From Gammaproteobacteria bacterium (GTDB lineage: Bacteria > Pseudomonadota > Gammaproteobacteria > Xanthomonadales > Xanthomonadaceae), in assembly GCA_026398715.1 (NCBI GenBank), contig JAPLSI010000130.1, positions 1 to 5,917 on the forward strand: a stretch of DNA of 5,917 bases, in the 5' to 3' direction. A program made the position numbers and the translations under genes. The notes below the pieces were generated by a model. That model saw only the letters and a list, made by a program, of their open reading frames with translations, had not been told where the DNA came from and did not search any database. This document shows positions 1 through 5,917 of the stretch, piece by piece (the stretch's first letter is position 1; each line of letters opens with the position of its first letter).

Positions 1-3
1 GGA

Positions 4-48
4 TTTCATTTTGACCAAGCCGGTATCGTGCGGCGACTCAAAATGAAA
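4..48. repeat. Perfect 11-bp inverted repeat at the left edge
   Basis: The arms are TTTCATTTTGA (4-14) and TCAAAATGAAA (38-48), exact reverse complements separated by 23 nt. The arms are AT-rich while the surroundings are GC-rich. No T-tract follows the second arm, so this is not a standard intrinsic terminator. It could be an operator, a palindromic extragenic repeat, or the end of an insertion sequence. The motif pair resembles my memory of the multiple short repeats at IS21-type ends, but no transposase is visible and that idea is weak. The repeat itself is certain; its role is unknown. Confidence 0.6.
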
Positions 49-57
49 GCCGGCGCT

Positions 58-96
58 CGCCAGTGGCGAAATGCTCGTGAGGACCGCCAGTGGCGA
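58..96. repeat. 12-bp direct repeat upstream of queC
   Basis: CGCCAGTGGCGA occurs at 58-69 and again at 85-96, a 27-bp period. Each copy can fold into a tiny CGCC/GGCG hairpin. The sequence after each copy is only weakly similar, so this is not a clean tandem duplication. Together with the inverted repeat at 4-48 it fills most of the non-coding DNA before queC. It may be a paired binding site or part of a degraded mobile-element end. Confidence 0.5.
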
Positions 97-100
97 CAGG

Positions 101-129
101 GTGACGATTGACCGTGCGCAAGCGACAAT
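101..129 (+). promoter_or_regulatory. Candidate queC promoter, possibly giving a leaderless mRNA
   Basis: A -35-like GTGACG (101-106) and a -10-like GACAAT (124-129) are separated by 17 bp, each matching the sigma-70 consensus at four of six positions. The -10 box ends 7 nt before the ATG at 137, which would put the transcription start at or next to the start codon. This fits the lack of any Shine-Dalgarno sequence before that ATG. The matches are modest and the call is tentative. Confidence 0.25.
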
Positions 130-136
130 ACGCACC

Positions 137-826
137 ATGAATCTGAAGTCTCCAGAAAGAGCGGTCGTGCTGGTCTCCGGCGGCATGGACAGCGCCGTCG
201 TGCTGGCCCTGGCGCGCGAGCGTGGGCTGGATTGTTATGCGCTGTCCGTCAGTTATGGCCAGCGCCATGGCGCCGAGCTGGCGGCGGCGGCCGAGTTGGC
301 GGCGAGCCAGGGCGCGATCGGGCACAAGACCGTGATCGTCGATTTGCGCAGCATCGGCGGGTCTGCGCTGACGGCCGATATCGATGTGCCCGAGTCGGCC
401 AGCGCCGGCATTCCGGTCACCTACGTGCCGGCCCGAAACACCATCATGTTGTCGGTGGCACTGGGCTGGGCCGAGGTGCTGGGTGCGGGCGAGATTCATT
501 GCGGCGTGAATGCGGTGGACTATTCGGGCTATCCCGATTGCCGTCCCGAATTCATCGCGGCGTTCGAGACGCTGGCCAACCTGGCGACCAAGGCAGGCGT
601 GGAGGGCCGGCGGATGACGGTGCAGGCGCCCCTGATGCGCATGTCGAAGGCCGACATCGTGCGTGAAGGCATGCGCCTGGGCGTGGACTTTTCCCGCACG
701 GTGTCCTGTTACCAGGCCGATGGCGACGGCCGCGCCTGCGGGCTGTGCGATGCCTGCCGCCTGCGTGCCGAGGGCTTTGCCAGCGCCGGGGTGCCTGACC
801 CGACGCGGTATCGCGCCGGCGCGTAA
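137..826 (+). CDS. queC: 7-cyano-7-deazaguanine synthase QueC
   Basis: QueC converts 7-carboxy-7-deazaguanine to preQ0 using ATP and ammonium in the cytoplasm, a step in queuosine biosynthesis for GUN-anticodon tRNAs. The 229-residue product matches the usual family length (E. coli about 231). The N-terminal PP-loop ATP-binding motif SGGMDS is at residues 14-19, followed by SYGQRH (39-44), [10 protein letters not shown] (96-105) and [12 protein letters not shown] (128-139). The zinc site is C191, C201, C204 and C207 (CX9CX2CX2C), as in E. coli QueC. The ATG at 137 is chosen because homologues begin a few residues before the PP-loop; in-frame starts at 71 (ATG) and 101 (GTG) would add non-conserved residues. 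No Shine-Dalgarno is visible. The stop is TAA, followed by a terminator at 862-882. In related genomes queE often precedes queC, but no queE end is recognisable in the 136 bp available here. Confidence 0.96.
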   Translation: MNLKSPERAVVLVSGGMDSAVVLALARERGLDCYALSVSYGQRHGAELAAAAELAASQGAIGHKTVIVDLRSIGGSALTADIDVPESASAGIPVTYVPARNTIMLSVALGWAEVLGAGEIHCGVNAVDYSGYPDCRPEFIAAFETLANLATKAGVEGRRMTVQAPLMRMSKADIVREGMRLGVDFSRTVSCYQADGDGRACGLCDACRLRAEGFASAGVPDPTRYRAGA

Positions 827-849
827 TGCGCGGCAAAGGTCGATTCGGT

Positions 850-855
850 TAGAAT
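850..855 (+). promoter_or_regulatory. Likely -10 box of the tRNA-Lys promoter
   Basis: TAGAAT matches TATAAT at five of six positions. It lies 33 bp before the tRNA and is followed by a GC-rich stretch (GCGCACCCC), the kind of discriminator seen at stable-RNA promoters under stringent control. No good -35 hexamer is visible 16-19 bp upstream, so the promoter is supported mainly by the -10 box and its position. A start near 861-862 would give a leader of about 27 nt. Confidence 0.45.
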
Positions 856-861
856 GCGCAC

Positions 862-882
862 CCCGGCCACGCCGGGTTTTTT
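862..882 (+). terminator. Rho-independent terminator after queC
   Basis: CCCGGC (862-867) pairs with GCCGGG (871-876) across a CAC loop, followed at once by six T residues (877-882). It lies 35 bp after the queC stop and 6 bp before the tRNA. It is a classical intrinsic terminator for rightward transcription. On the opposite strand the stem is followed by GTGCG, not a T-run, so it should not stop leftward transcription efficiently. Confidence 0.85.
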
Positions 883-888
883 CCGGAT

Positions 889-964
889 GGGTCGTTAGCT
901 CAGTTGGTAGAGCAGAAGACTTTTAATCTTTTGGTCCCGAGTTCGAGTCTCGGACGACCCACCA
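889..964 (+). tRNA. tRNA-Lys (anticodon TTT)
   Basis: This is a 76-nt cloverleaf with encoded CCA (962-964). The acceptor stem pairs GGGTCGT (889-895) with ACGACCC (954-960), with discriminator A961. The D-arm contains AGCTCAGTTGGTAGAGC. The anticodon stem GAAGA (915-919) pairs with TCTTT (927-931, one G-T pair) around loop CTTTTAA, giving anticodon TTT at 922-924 for AAA/AAG codons. The T-loop is TTCGAGT. The sequence is very close to E. coli tRNA-Lys apart from parts of the anticodon and T stems. It sits just after queC, as in other gammaproteobacteria where tRNA-Lys follows the tol-pal-queE-queC region. Confidence 0.98.
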
Positions 965-968
965 TCCC

Positions 969-3086
969 TCAATCTTCCGCCGCCAGCACCTGGATCGATT
1001 CCAGGCCGAGGCCAAGCGATCGATCATCGCTGCTTGCGCCCACCGATGCCGGCGACGCGGGGTTGCGGAATTCGAACCGCAGCACCAGCCGACCATTGCG
1101 CGACTCAGCGACCGCCTGCGTCACGCGCACGCGGCGCGTGGTTTCGCCGCCCGCTTCATAGAGCAGTTCGGAAACCGGTTGGTCGTTGACGAACACGGCG
1201 ATTTCCTGGAATGGATGCTTCGGCGCAAGGTAGGCCGAGCCCTTGATCACCAGGTCGAGATCGGTGCCCGGCAACTGGGCCAGGTCGATAACCAGGGCCG
1301 CTGAACTTGCGCTCGACCAGGTACCCCACGGTTCGTTGCCCGACCAGCCGGATGCCAGCAGGCCCGCGCCCCTGGACCCAGTGTTGAAGGGAACGACCTC
1401 GCCCAACGCGAGCCCTGTCGCGCCCGAGCCGGTCGCCAGCCCGAGGTCGGCAGGCGTGCAGGCCGTGCAGCCCTTCGGCGCAATGACGCGCAAGCCATCG
1501 ATCGTGCCGACGAACCTGCGGCCCTGCGGTTGCGACAAGGCCAGGCGCCACAAATCGTCGTCCTCGAATACGTACAGCGTGTCGGCATCGAAAGTCTGGT
1601 TCATGACGACCTGTTCCGCCTGCGCGCGGGCCAGCGCCTCACGATCCGGTTGCACCCGCGCGAACGACCCGGCCTGGGTCGCCAGTTGGTGGCGGGCGGC
1701 GAAGTCGGCCAACGCGATCCATTCCTTCGCATTGTTGTGGGGGCGCACGACGCTGATCTTCTTGTACTGCGTTGCCAGTCGCGCCCAGACGGGCGATTGC
1801 AGGGGCGACGTCCAGTGCTGGTCGCGCGCCAGCACCACGCTGAAATGACGCCAGGCGTAGGCGCTGTCCACTATCTGGAAGGCCAGCATGCCCAGCAGCA
1901 ACACACGCGCCGTGCCTGCACGCATCCTGGTGGCGATGACGAAGAAGATGGCGAGGTAGGCCAGGTAATAGACGGGCCAGATGAAGCGGCCGGAAACACG
2001 GAAGGCGCTGGTGAGCGGGCTGACCAGGTCCGGAAGCGGATAGTGGAATAGTTCTGCCTGGCCCAGGGCGATGCGGTTGGACAGCGCCACCACGATGAAG
2101 CCGACGGCCGCCAGGGTGATCGGCAGCCATCTTGCCAGGGGCGCCGAAATCCGGCGCTCCAGCAGCGATGGAAGCGCGGCCACGGCAAGCAGCAGCATCC
2201 CGGTTCCGAAATAGGCAAAGCCTTCGTAGTCGCCGGGGCCGCCCTTGCGATCGAGCACGATGCGCGAATAGAGATTTTCCGAGTCGAGCAGGGCGTGCAG
2301 GTTCATGTGGTAGCGGCCGTAGGGCTCGTTGCCCACGCCGACACCGCTGATGCCGCCGAGCATGAAGTAGCCGGTCGCCCACATCAGGCCGATGACGACG
2401 ACCGCCGCGACGACCAGGCAGATCGCGGATCGCTTCAAGTCGCGTTGCCTCAACCAACTGCGCTGGATCAGGTCGGCGCCGAAGATCGCGAGCAGGAACA
2501 GCAGCAGGTACGCATGCACCAGCGCGGCGACCGCGAGTAATGCAATCCAGTAGCGGGCGGAGGCTTCGGGACGCAGGTACAGGTAAAGGCCGGCAAGGAT
2601 CAGCCAGTGCGCTGTCAGTGCGTAATGCCCGAACAGCCGCATGGTGAGGATGGGAGAGATGGCAAAGAATGCAGCGCCCAGCAGCGGCAGCCAGCGATCG
2701 GTCGAAAACAGATTCAGCAGTTTCCAGCCGAAGAACGCCTGCAGCATGAAGCAGCCGGCCAGCCACAGGCCGAAGTACTGGAATGACTGGGGTAACCACG
2801 CCTCGAACGGCTTGAAGAAGAATGCCAGCAGCGGGATCGAGTCGGAAAAGACGATGGCGCTGCCGAGTTCGGCGCCGTAGCCGGGGTTGGCGCCGAGCGG
2901 CCACTGCAGCAGCGGAGTGTCGCGGAAGAACTGCCAGCCCAGCCAGCCCGACGCCGGGTCACCGACCATCAACCAGGCGGTGTAGGTCGGATCGAGGATG
3001 CCGCCGCCATCGCAAAAAAGCATGAAGGCGATGAAGCCGATGAGAAGGGCCAGGCCCGCGTCTGGACGGGCTTGTTGATGATTCAA
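969..3086 (-). CDS. DUF6311-type polytopic membrane protein, probable GT-C-like glycosyltransferase
   Basis: The 705-residue product has about ten membrane segments in residues 11-410, the clearest near 11-25, 103-120, 133-149, 158-202, 219-243, 291-308, 320-338 and 369-408. The first outside loop carries LDPTYTAW and GDPASGWLGWQFFR (42-55), then a PLGANPGYG stretch and SDSIPLLA (81-88); SGRFIWPVYY is at 365-374. I recognise this pattern as the DUF6311 family. Acidic residues in the first loop (D32, D43) fit a GT-C fold that transfers sugars from lipid carriers at the periplasmic face, but this is inference. Residues from about 410 are soluble; the last 140, around GWSGNEPWGTWS (580-591), look like a beta-sandwich domain (DUF7024-like, from memory). 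The start is TTG, because an in-frame TGA lies two codons upstream and the next ATG (codon 22) falls inside the first membrane segment. The gene lies 50 bp after recQ on the same strand and ends 4 bp from the tRNA. Substrate unknown. Confidence 0.85.
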   Translation of the reverse strand: MNHQQARPDAGLALLIGFIAFMLFCDGGGILDPTYTAWLMVGDPASGWLGWQFFRDTPLLQWPLGANPGYGAELGSAIVFSDSIPLLAFFFKPFEAWLPQSFQYFGLWLAGCFMLQAFFGWKLLNLFSTDRWLPLLGAAFFAISPILTMRLFGHYALTAHWLILAGLYLYLRPEASARYWIALLAVAALVHAYLLLFLLAIFGADLIQRSWLRQRDLKRSAICLVVAAVVVIGLMWATGYFMLGGISGVGVGNEPYGRYHMNLHALLDSENLYSRIVLDRKGGPGDYEGFAYFGTGMLLLAVAALPSLLERRISAPLARWLPITLAAVGFIVVALSNRIALGQAELFHYPLPDLVSPLTSAFRVSGRFIWPVYYLAYLAIFFVIATRMRAGTARVLLLGMLAFQIVDSAYAWRHFSVVLARDQHWTSPLQSPVWARLATQYKKISVVRPHNNAKEWIALADFAARHQLATQAGSFARVQPDREALARAQAEQVVMNQTFDADTLYVFEDDDLWRLALSQPQGRRFVGTIDGLRVIAPKGCTACTPADLGLATGSGATGLALGEVVPFNTGSRGAGLLASGWSGNEPWGTWSSASSAALVIDLAQLPGTDLDLVIKGSAYLAPKHPFQEIAVFVNDQPVSELLYEAGGETTRRVRVTQAVAESRNGRLVLRFEFRNPASPASVGASSDDRSLGLGLESIQVLAAED

Positions 3087-3094
3087 GGGTCAGG

Positions 3095-3098
3095 CTCC
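3095..3098 (-). promoter_or_regulatory. Ribosome binding site supporting a TTG start
   Basis: GGAG on the minus strand lies 8 nt before the TTG at 3086. With the in-frame TGA at 3090-3092 it fixes the start of the membrane-protein gene: nothing further upstream is possible, and later ATG codons would cut into the first membrane helix. Confidence 0.65.
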
Positions 3099-3114
3099 GC
3101 GGGCGCGAGTGGCG

Positions 3115-3120
3115 AGGATA
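3115..3120 (-). promoter_or_regulatory. Possible -10 box in the recQ to DUF6311 gap
   Basis: TATCCT on the minus strand matches the -10 consensus at four of six positions. It would give a leader of roughly 20 nt that includes the GGAG site. No convincing -35 sequence lies 16-18 bp upstream. If used, the membrane-protein gene would have its own promoter besides any read-through from recQ. Confidence 0.2.
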
Positions 3121-3136
3121 GCGCAAGGCCCGTGGA

Positions 3137-4948
3137 TCAGGCGGCTTCGGCGTCCTGCAGCGCGGCCAGTACCTGGGTGCCGTAGCGTTCGAGTTTCGAA
3201 AGACCGACACCGTTGATGCGGCCCAACTCGCCCAACGTGCGGGGCCGTTGCGCGGCCATCTCGCGCAGCGTGGCGTCGTGGAAGATGACGTAGGCGGGCA
3301 GGTTTTGTTCGCGTGCGAGCTCGGCGCGCAGCGCCCGCAGGGCTTCGAAGACCGGTGCGTCCGCAGCAGCCATCGCGACGGTGGCCGTGGCCCCGGACCC
3401 ACCGCGAGGGGACTTCGATCGGACGCGTTCGCTTTCCTGGCGCAGGAAGACGGTCTTCTCGCCCTTCAGTACCGGCCGGCTGGCATCGGTGAGGCGCAGG
3501 CCGCCGTAGCCTTCGGCATCCACTTCCAGCAGGCCCATGGCCACCAGTTGCCGGAACACGCCTTTCCACTGGCGCGCGTCGATGTCCTGGCCGATGCCGA
3601 AGGTGCTCAGTTGCTGGTGGCCAAATTGCACGATGCGCTCGGTGTTGCCGCCGCGCAGGATGTCGATGAGGTGCGCGGCGCCGAAGCGCTGGCCGCTGCG
3701 ATAGACGCAGGACAACGCCTTGCGTGCGGCATCGGTGGCGTCCCATGTCTGCACCGGTTCCAGGCAGTTGTCGCAGTTGCCGCAATCGCGCGGATAGATT
3801 TCGTCGAAGCTCGACAGCAAGACCTGGCGGCGGCAGCGGGTGGATTCGCAATAGCCCAGCAGCGTGTCGAGCTTGCGGCGTTCCAGCCAGCGGCGTTCGT
3901 CGCTGGCTTCGCCGCCGTCGATCATCTTCTGCAGCATCACCACGTCGCCCAGGCCGTAGCAAAGCCAGGCATCGGCGGGATCGCCATCGCGGCCGGCGCG
4001 GCCGGTTTCCTGGTAATAGCCTTCGATGGATTTGGGCAGGTCCATGTGCGCGACGAAGCGCACGTCGGGCTTGTCTATGCCCATGCCGAAGGCGATGGTG
4101 GCGACGATGACGATGCCTTCCTCACGCAGGAAGCGGCGCTGGTTGGCGCTGCGCTTCGCCGCGTCCATGCCGGCGTGGTAGGGCAGGGCCTTGACGCCGT
4201 GCTGGCACAGGAAGGCGGCGGTCTCGTCCACCTTCTTGCGCGACAGGCAATAGACGATGCCGGCGTCGCCCTTGTGCGTGGCCAGGAAATCGAGCAACTG
4301 CCGGCGCGCATTGTCCTTCTGCGCGACGCGGTAGCGGATGTTGGGCCGGTCGAAGGAACTGATGAACTGGCGCGCGTCCTGCAGGCCGAGGCGCTCGACG
4401 ATTTCATCGCGGGTCGGCTTGTCGGCGGTGGCGGTAAGCGCGATTCGCGGCACATCGGGCCAGCGCTCGTGCAGCAGGTTCAGTTCGCGATATTCAGGAC
4501 GGAAGTCGTGGCCCCATTGCGAGACGCAGTGGGCCTCGTCAATGGCGAACAGGGCGATGGTGCAGCGGTCGAGCAGGCCGAGGAAGCGCTGCATCAGCAG
4601 GCGCTCGGGCGCGACGTAGAGCAGGTCGTAGTCGCCGTTGAGCAGGCCACGCTCGACTGCCGACGCGGCTTCGGCGCTGAGCGATGAATTCAGGAACGCA
4701 GCGCGTACGCCCAATTGTTCCAGCGCCTCGACCTGATCCTGCATCAGCGCGATCAGCGGCGATACGACGATGGCCGTGCCCTCGCGCAGCAGGGCCGGCA
4801 CCTGGTAGCACAGCGACTTGCCGCCGCCGGTGGGCATCAACACCAGGCAATCGCGCCCGGAAACCACGTGGTCGACGATGGCTTCCTGTTCACCGCGGAA
4901 CTGGGGATGGCCGAAGACGCGGTGCAGGGTTTGGCGGGCAAGGGTCAT
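3137..4948 (-). CDS. recQ: ATP-dependent DNA helicase RecQ
   Basis: RecQ is a 3'-5' superfamily 2 DNA helicase acting in recombination and repair of gaps and stalled forks. The 603-residue product is close to E. coli RecQ (about 609). In order: motif 0 FRGEQ (17-21), Walker A MPTGGGKS (38-45), DEAH (137-140) with [13 protein letters not shown] after it (the RecQ aromatic-rich loop), LTATA (171-175), and motif [14 protein letters not shown] (311-322). The zinc module follows with C372, C389, C392 and C395, then a winged-helix RQC region (about 400-500), a Gly/Ser/Ala linker (510-530) and a C-terminal HRDC domain (about 530-600). The start is the ATG at 4948, where homologous sequence begins; the frame stays open upstream to 5509, but that stretch is antisense to hrpA. 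No Shine-Dalgarno precedes this ATG. A TACCCT sequence six bases before it (4955-4960, minus strand) could be the -10 box of a leaderless transcript, though no -35 box fits. No defects are seen. Confidence 0.97.
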   Translation of the reverse strand: MTLARQTLHRVFGHPQFRGEQEAIVDHVVSGRDCLVLMPTGGGKSLCYQVPALLREGTAIVVSPLIALMQDQVEALEQLGVRAAFLNSSLSAEAASAVERGLLNGDYDLLYVAPERLLMQRFLGLLDRCTIALFAIDEAHCVSQWGHDFRPEYRELNLLHERWPDVPRIALTATADKPTRDEIVERLGLQDARQFISSFDRPNIRYRVAQKDNARRQLLDFLATHKGDAGIVYCLSRKKVDETAAFLCQHGVKALPYHAGMDAAKRSANQRRFLREEGIVIVATIAFGMGIDKPDVRFVAHMDLPKSIEGYYQETGRAGRDGDPADAWLCYGLGDVVMLQKMIDGGEASDERRWLERRKLDTLLGYCESTRCRRQVLLSSFDEIYPRDCGNCDNCLEPVQTWDATDAARKALSCVYRSGQRFGAAHLIDILRGGNTERIVQFGHQQLSTFGIGQDIDARQWKGVFRQLVAMGLLEVDAEGYGGLRLTDASRPVLKGEKTVFLRQESERVRSKSPRGGSGATATVAMAAADAPVFEALRALRAELAREQNLPAYVIFHDATLREMAAQRPRTLGELGRINGVGLSKLERYGTQVLAALQDAEAA

Positions 4949-5123
4949 CGAGCAAGGGTACCAAATCGGGACTGACCGACTGTCAGGCAATGGCGACCCC
5001 GAGGGTCGGCAAACGCTTGACAGTGATGCCCCGGCGATCCCTGGAAGCGTTGCCGATGCCTGCGTCCATGACTTGAATCCCTGCGAGATGGGACAATTGA
5101 ACGTCTGTCGTACTCGCTGCCAA
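4949..5123. promoter_or_regulatory. Divergent recQ-hrpA intergenic region with nested inverted repeats
   Basis: This gap separates two divergent genes, so promoters for both should lie here. Overlapping symmetric elements are visible: ACTGTCA (4979-4985) with TGACAGT (5018-5024); inside it CGACCC (4994-4999) with GGGTCG (5003-5008) around a 3-nt loop; and CTGAC (4972-4976) with GTCAG (4982-4986). A perfect -35 hexamer TTGACA (5017-5022, plus strand) overlaps the outer right arm but has no good -10 at normal spacing. TTGCCG (5050-5055) and TTGAAT (5073-5078), 17 bp apart, form a weaker rightward promoter candidate for hrpA. No LexA-type box is seen. Confidence 0.4.
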
Positions 5124-5917
5124 GTGAAACTGAATCCCGTGACTGCCGCGCTGCAAAAGCCCGCCCTGCACCTGGCCCTCAGCCGGGACCAGGCACGGCT
5201 GCGCCGAATGCAGGCGCGCAGCCGTGAAAAGCCTGAGGATGCGGCCCTGCGCGAGGGTTTCGAGAAGGCGCTGGCCGTTTCGGTGGCGATGCGCGCAAGG
5301 CGCGAAGCGCAAGCGCCCACGCCGACCTTCGACGATGACTTGCCGGTAGCTCGCGAGGCTGAACACATCATCTCGCTGATCGCGAAGCACCAGGTGGTGG
5401 TGATCGCCGGCGAGACCGGTTCGGGCAAGACCACGCAACTGCCGAAGCTGTGCCTGGCGGCGGGCCGCGGCATCAACGGCATGATCGGCTGCACGCAGCC
5501 ACGGCGCATCGCGGCGCGTGCGGTGGCTCGTCGCGTGGCCGAGGAACTGAAGACGACGGTGGGCGGCGCGGTCGGCTACCAGGTGCGCTTCACCGAGAAC
5601 GTCGGCGACGATACCTACATCAAGTTCATGACCGACGGCATCCTGCTGGCCGAGATCCAGTCGGATCGCTGGTTGTCGAAATACGACACGTTGATCATCG
5701 ACGAGGCGCACGAGCGCAGCCTGAATATCGATTTCCTGCTCGGCTACCTGCAGCAGCTGATCCAGAAGCGGCGCGACCTGAAGCTGATCATTACCTCGGC
5801 CACCATCGATACGGAACGTTTCTCGAAACACTTCGGCGATGCGCCGGTGGTCAGCGTCGAAGGTCGCAGCTATCCGGTGGAAACGCGCTACCGGGCGCCG
5901 GAAGGCGAGGGCGAGGA
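5124..5917 (+). CDS. hrpA: ATP-dependent RNA helicase HrpA, N-terminal part (runs off the right edge)
   Basis: HrpA is a DEAH-box superfamily 2 RNA helicase; in E. coli it is about 1300 residues and has been linked to mRNA processing and rescue of stalled ribosomes. Here 264 codons are visible. After an N-terminal helical region with SRDQARL (20-26), corresponding to the E. coli LRDRLRF stretch, come Walker [10 protein letters not shown] (96-104), motif Ia [12 protein letters not shown] (124-135), VRFTENV (154-160), [11 protein letters not shown] (169-179), [17 protein letters not shown] (193-209) and motif III SAT (225-227). HrpA-type sequence, rather than HrpB, is indicated by GYQVRF and [11 protein letters not shown]. 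The GTG at 5124 is preferred because it gives an N-terminus similar in length to E. coli; an in-frame ATG at 5088 would add 12 residues, and GTG 5139 is also possible. None has a clear Shine-Dalgarno. The gene is divergent from recQ. Confidence 0.95.
   Translation, partial: MKLNPVTAALQKPALHLALSRDQARLRRMQARSREKPEDAALREGFEKALAVSVAMRARREAQAPTPTFDDDLPVAREAEHIISLIAKHQVVVIAGETGSGKTTQLPKLCLAAGRGINGMIGCTQPRRIAARAVARRVAEELKTTVGGAVGYQVRFTENVGDDTYIKFMTDGILLAEIQSDRWLSKYDTLIIDEAHERSLNIDFLLGYLQQLIQKRRDLKLIITSATIDTERFSKHFGDAPVVSVEGRSYPVETRYRAPEGEGE

Noticed and set aside
1..110. Open frame running from the left edge to the TGA at 108-110 as the end of queE
   Set aside because: The translation does not resemble a QueE C-terminus, runs through the repeats and is rich in Arg and Trp. 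Nothing supports it as a gene.
108..113. TTGACC as a -35 box for queC
   Set aside because: The only -10-like sequence downstream (124-129) is just 10 bp away, too close for sigma-70 spacing.
904..1161. Small plus-strand open frame overlapping tRNA-Lys
   Set aside because: It begins inside the tRNA and continues antisense to the membrane-protein gene, with no ribosome binding site or recognisable product.
1639..2904. Arg/Pro-rich minus-strand frame of 421 codons inside the membrane-protein gene
   Set aside because: It is another frame of the same strand as the DUF6311 gene, with the Arg-rich composition expected of a frame-shifted GC-rich gene.
3248..4687. Long open frame of 479 codons on the plus strand across recQ
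   Set aside because: It is entirely antisense to the conserved RecQ core. High GC at third codon positions suppresses stops on the opposite strand, and the translation is Ala/Val/Gln-rich with no recognisable motif.
4972..4986. CTG...CAG spacing as a LexA box before recQ
   Set aside because: The spacer is 9 nt, not the 10 of the E. coli-type LexA box, and the AT-rich core is missing. It also lacks the TTAGTA-type motif known from Xanthomonas.
4949..5509. Extended N-terminus of recQ starting at 5509
   Set aside because: The extra 187 residues are antisense to hrpA and show no RecQ similarity. Family length and conserved sequence begin at 4948.
4983..5831. Minus-strand open frame of 282 codons across hrpA
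   Set aside because: It is antisense to well-conserved HrpA motifs (Walker A, DEAH). Its composition is that of a shadow frame and no domain is recognisable.

Overview
This window is ordinary chromosomal DNA from a high-GC gammaproteobacterium, most likely of the Xanthomonadales (Xanthomonadaceae or Rhodanobacteraceae). Three things point there. Codon use is strongly GC-biased at third positions. queC lies directly beside a tRNA-Lys(TTT) gene with an encoded CCA, a gene order I recall from that group and from Pseudomonas. The membrane protein belongs to a family I know mainly from proteobacteria of this kind. The lineage is inferred; no species is claimed.

Layout, left to right. Positions 1-136 hold no gene I can support. 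They contain a perfect 11-bp inverted repeat, a 12-bp direct repeat and a weak promoter candidate. queC (137-826, +) encodes 7-cyano-7-deazaguanine synthase of the queuosine pathway. An intrinsic terminator follows (862-882), then tRNA-Lys(TTT) (889-964, +), whose likely -10 box (850-855) lies upstream of that terminator. Only 4 bp separate the end of the tRNA from the end of a large convergent membrane-protein gene (969-3086, -) of the DUF6311 type, probably a GT-C-like glycosyltransferase. This gene starts with TTG and has a good ribosome binding site. Fifty bp further on, on the same strand, lies recQ (3137-4948, -), a full-length RecQ helicase with helicase core, zinc-binding, winged-helix and HRDC regions. 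A divergent intergenic region of about 175 bp (4949-5123) with nested inverted repeats separates recQ from hrpA (5124 to the right edge, +), the N-terminal fifth of a DEAH-box RNA helicase.

The genes do not form one pathway. queC and tRNA-Lys are related only through tRNA biology: queuosine modifies GUN-anticodon tRNAs, not tRNA-Lys. recQ and hrpA are both superfamily 2 helicases, but they act on DNA and RNA respectively. recQ and the membrane-protein gene may be co-transcribed because they are close and no terminator is visible between them. No phage, CRISPR, toxin-antitoxin or complete mobile element is present. I do not see an undescribed multi-gene system. The least understood gene is the DUF6311 protein, and the two intergenic repeat structures are the most useful things to re-examine.
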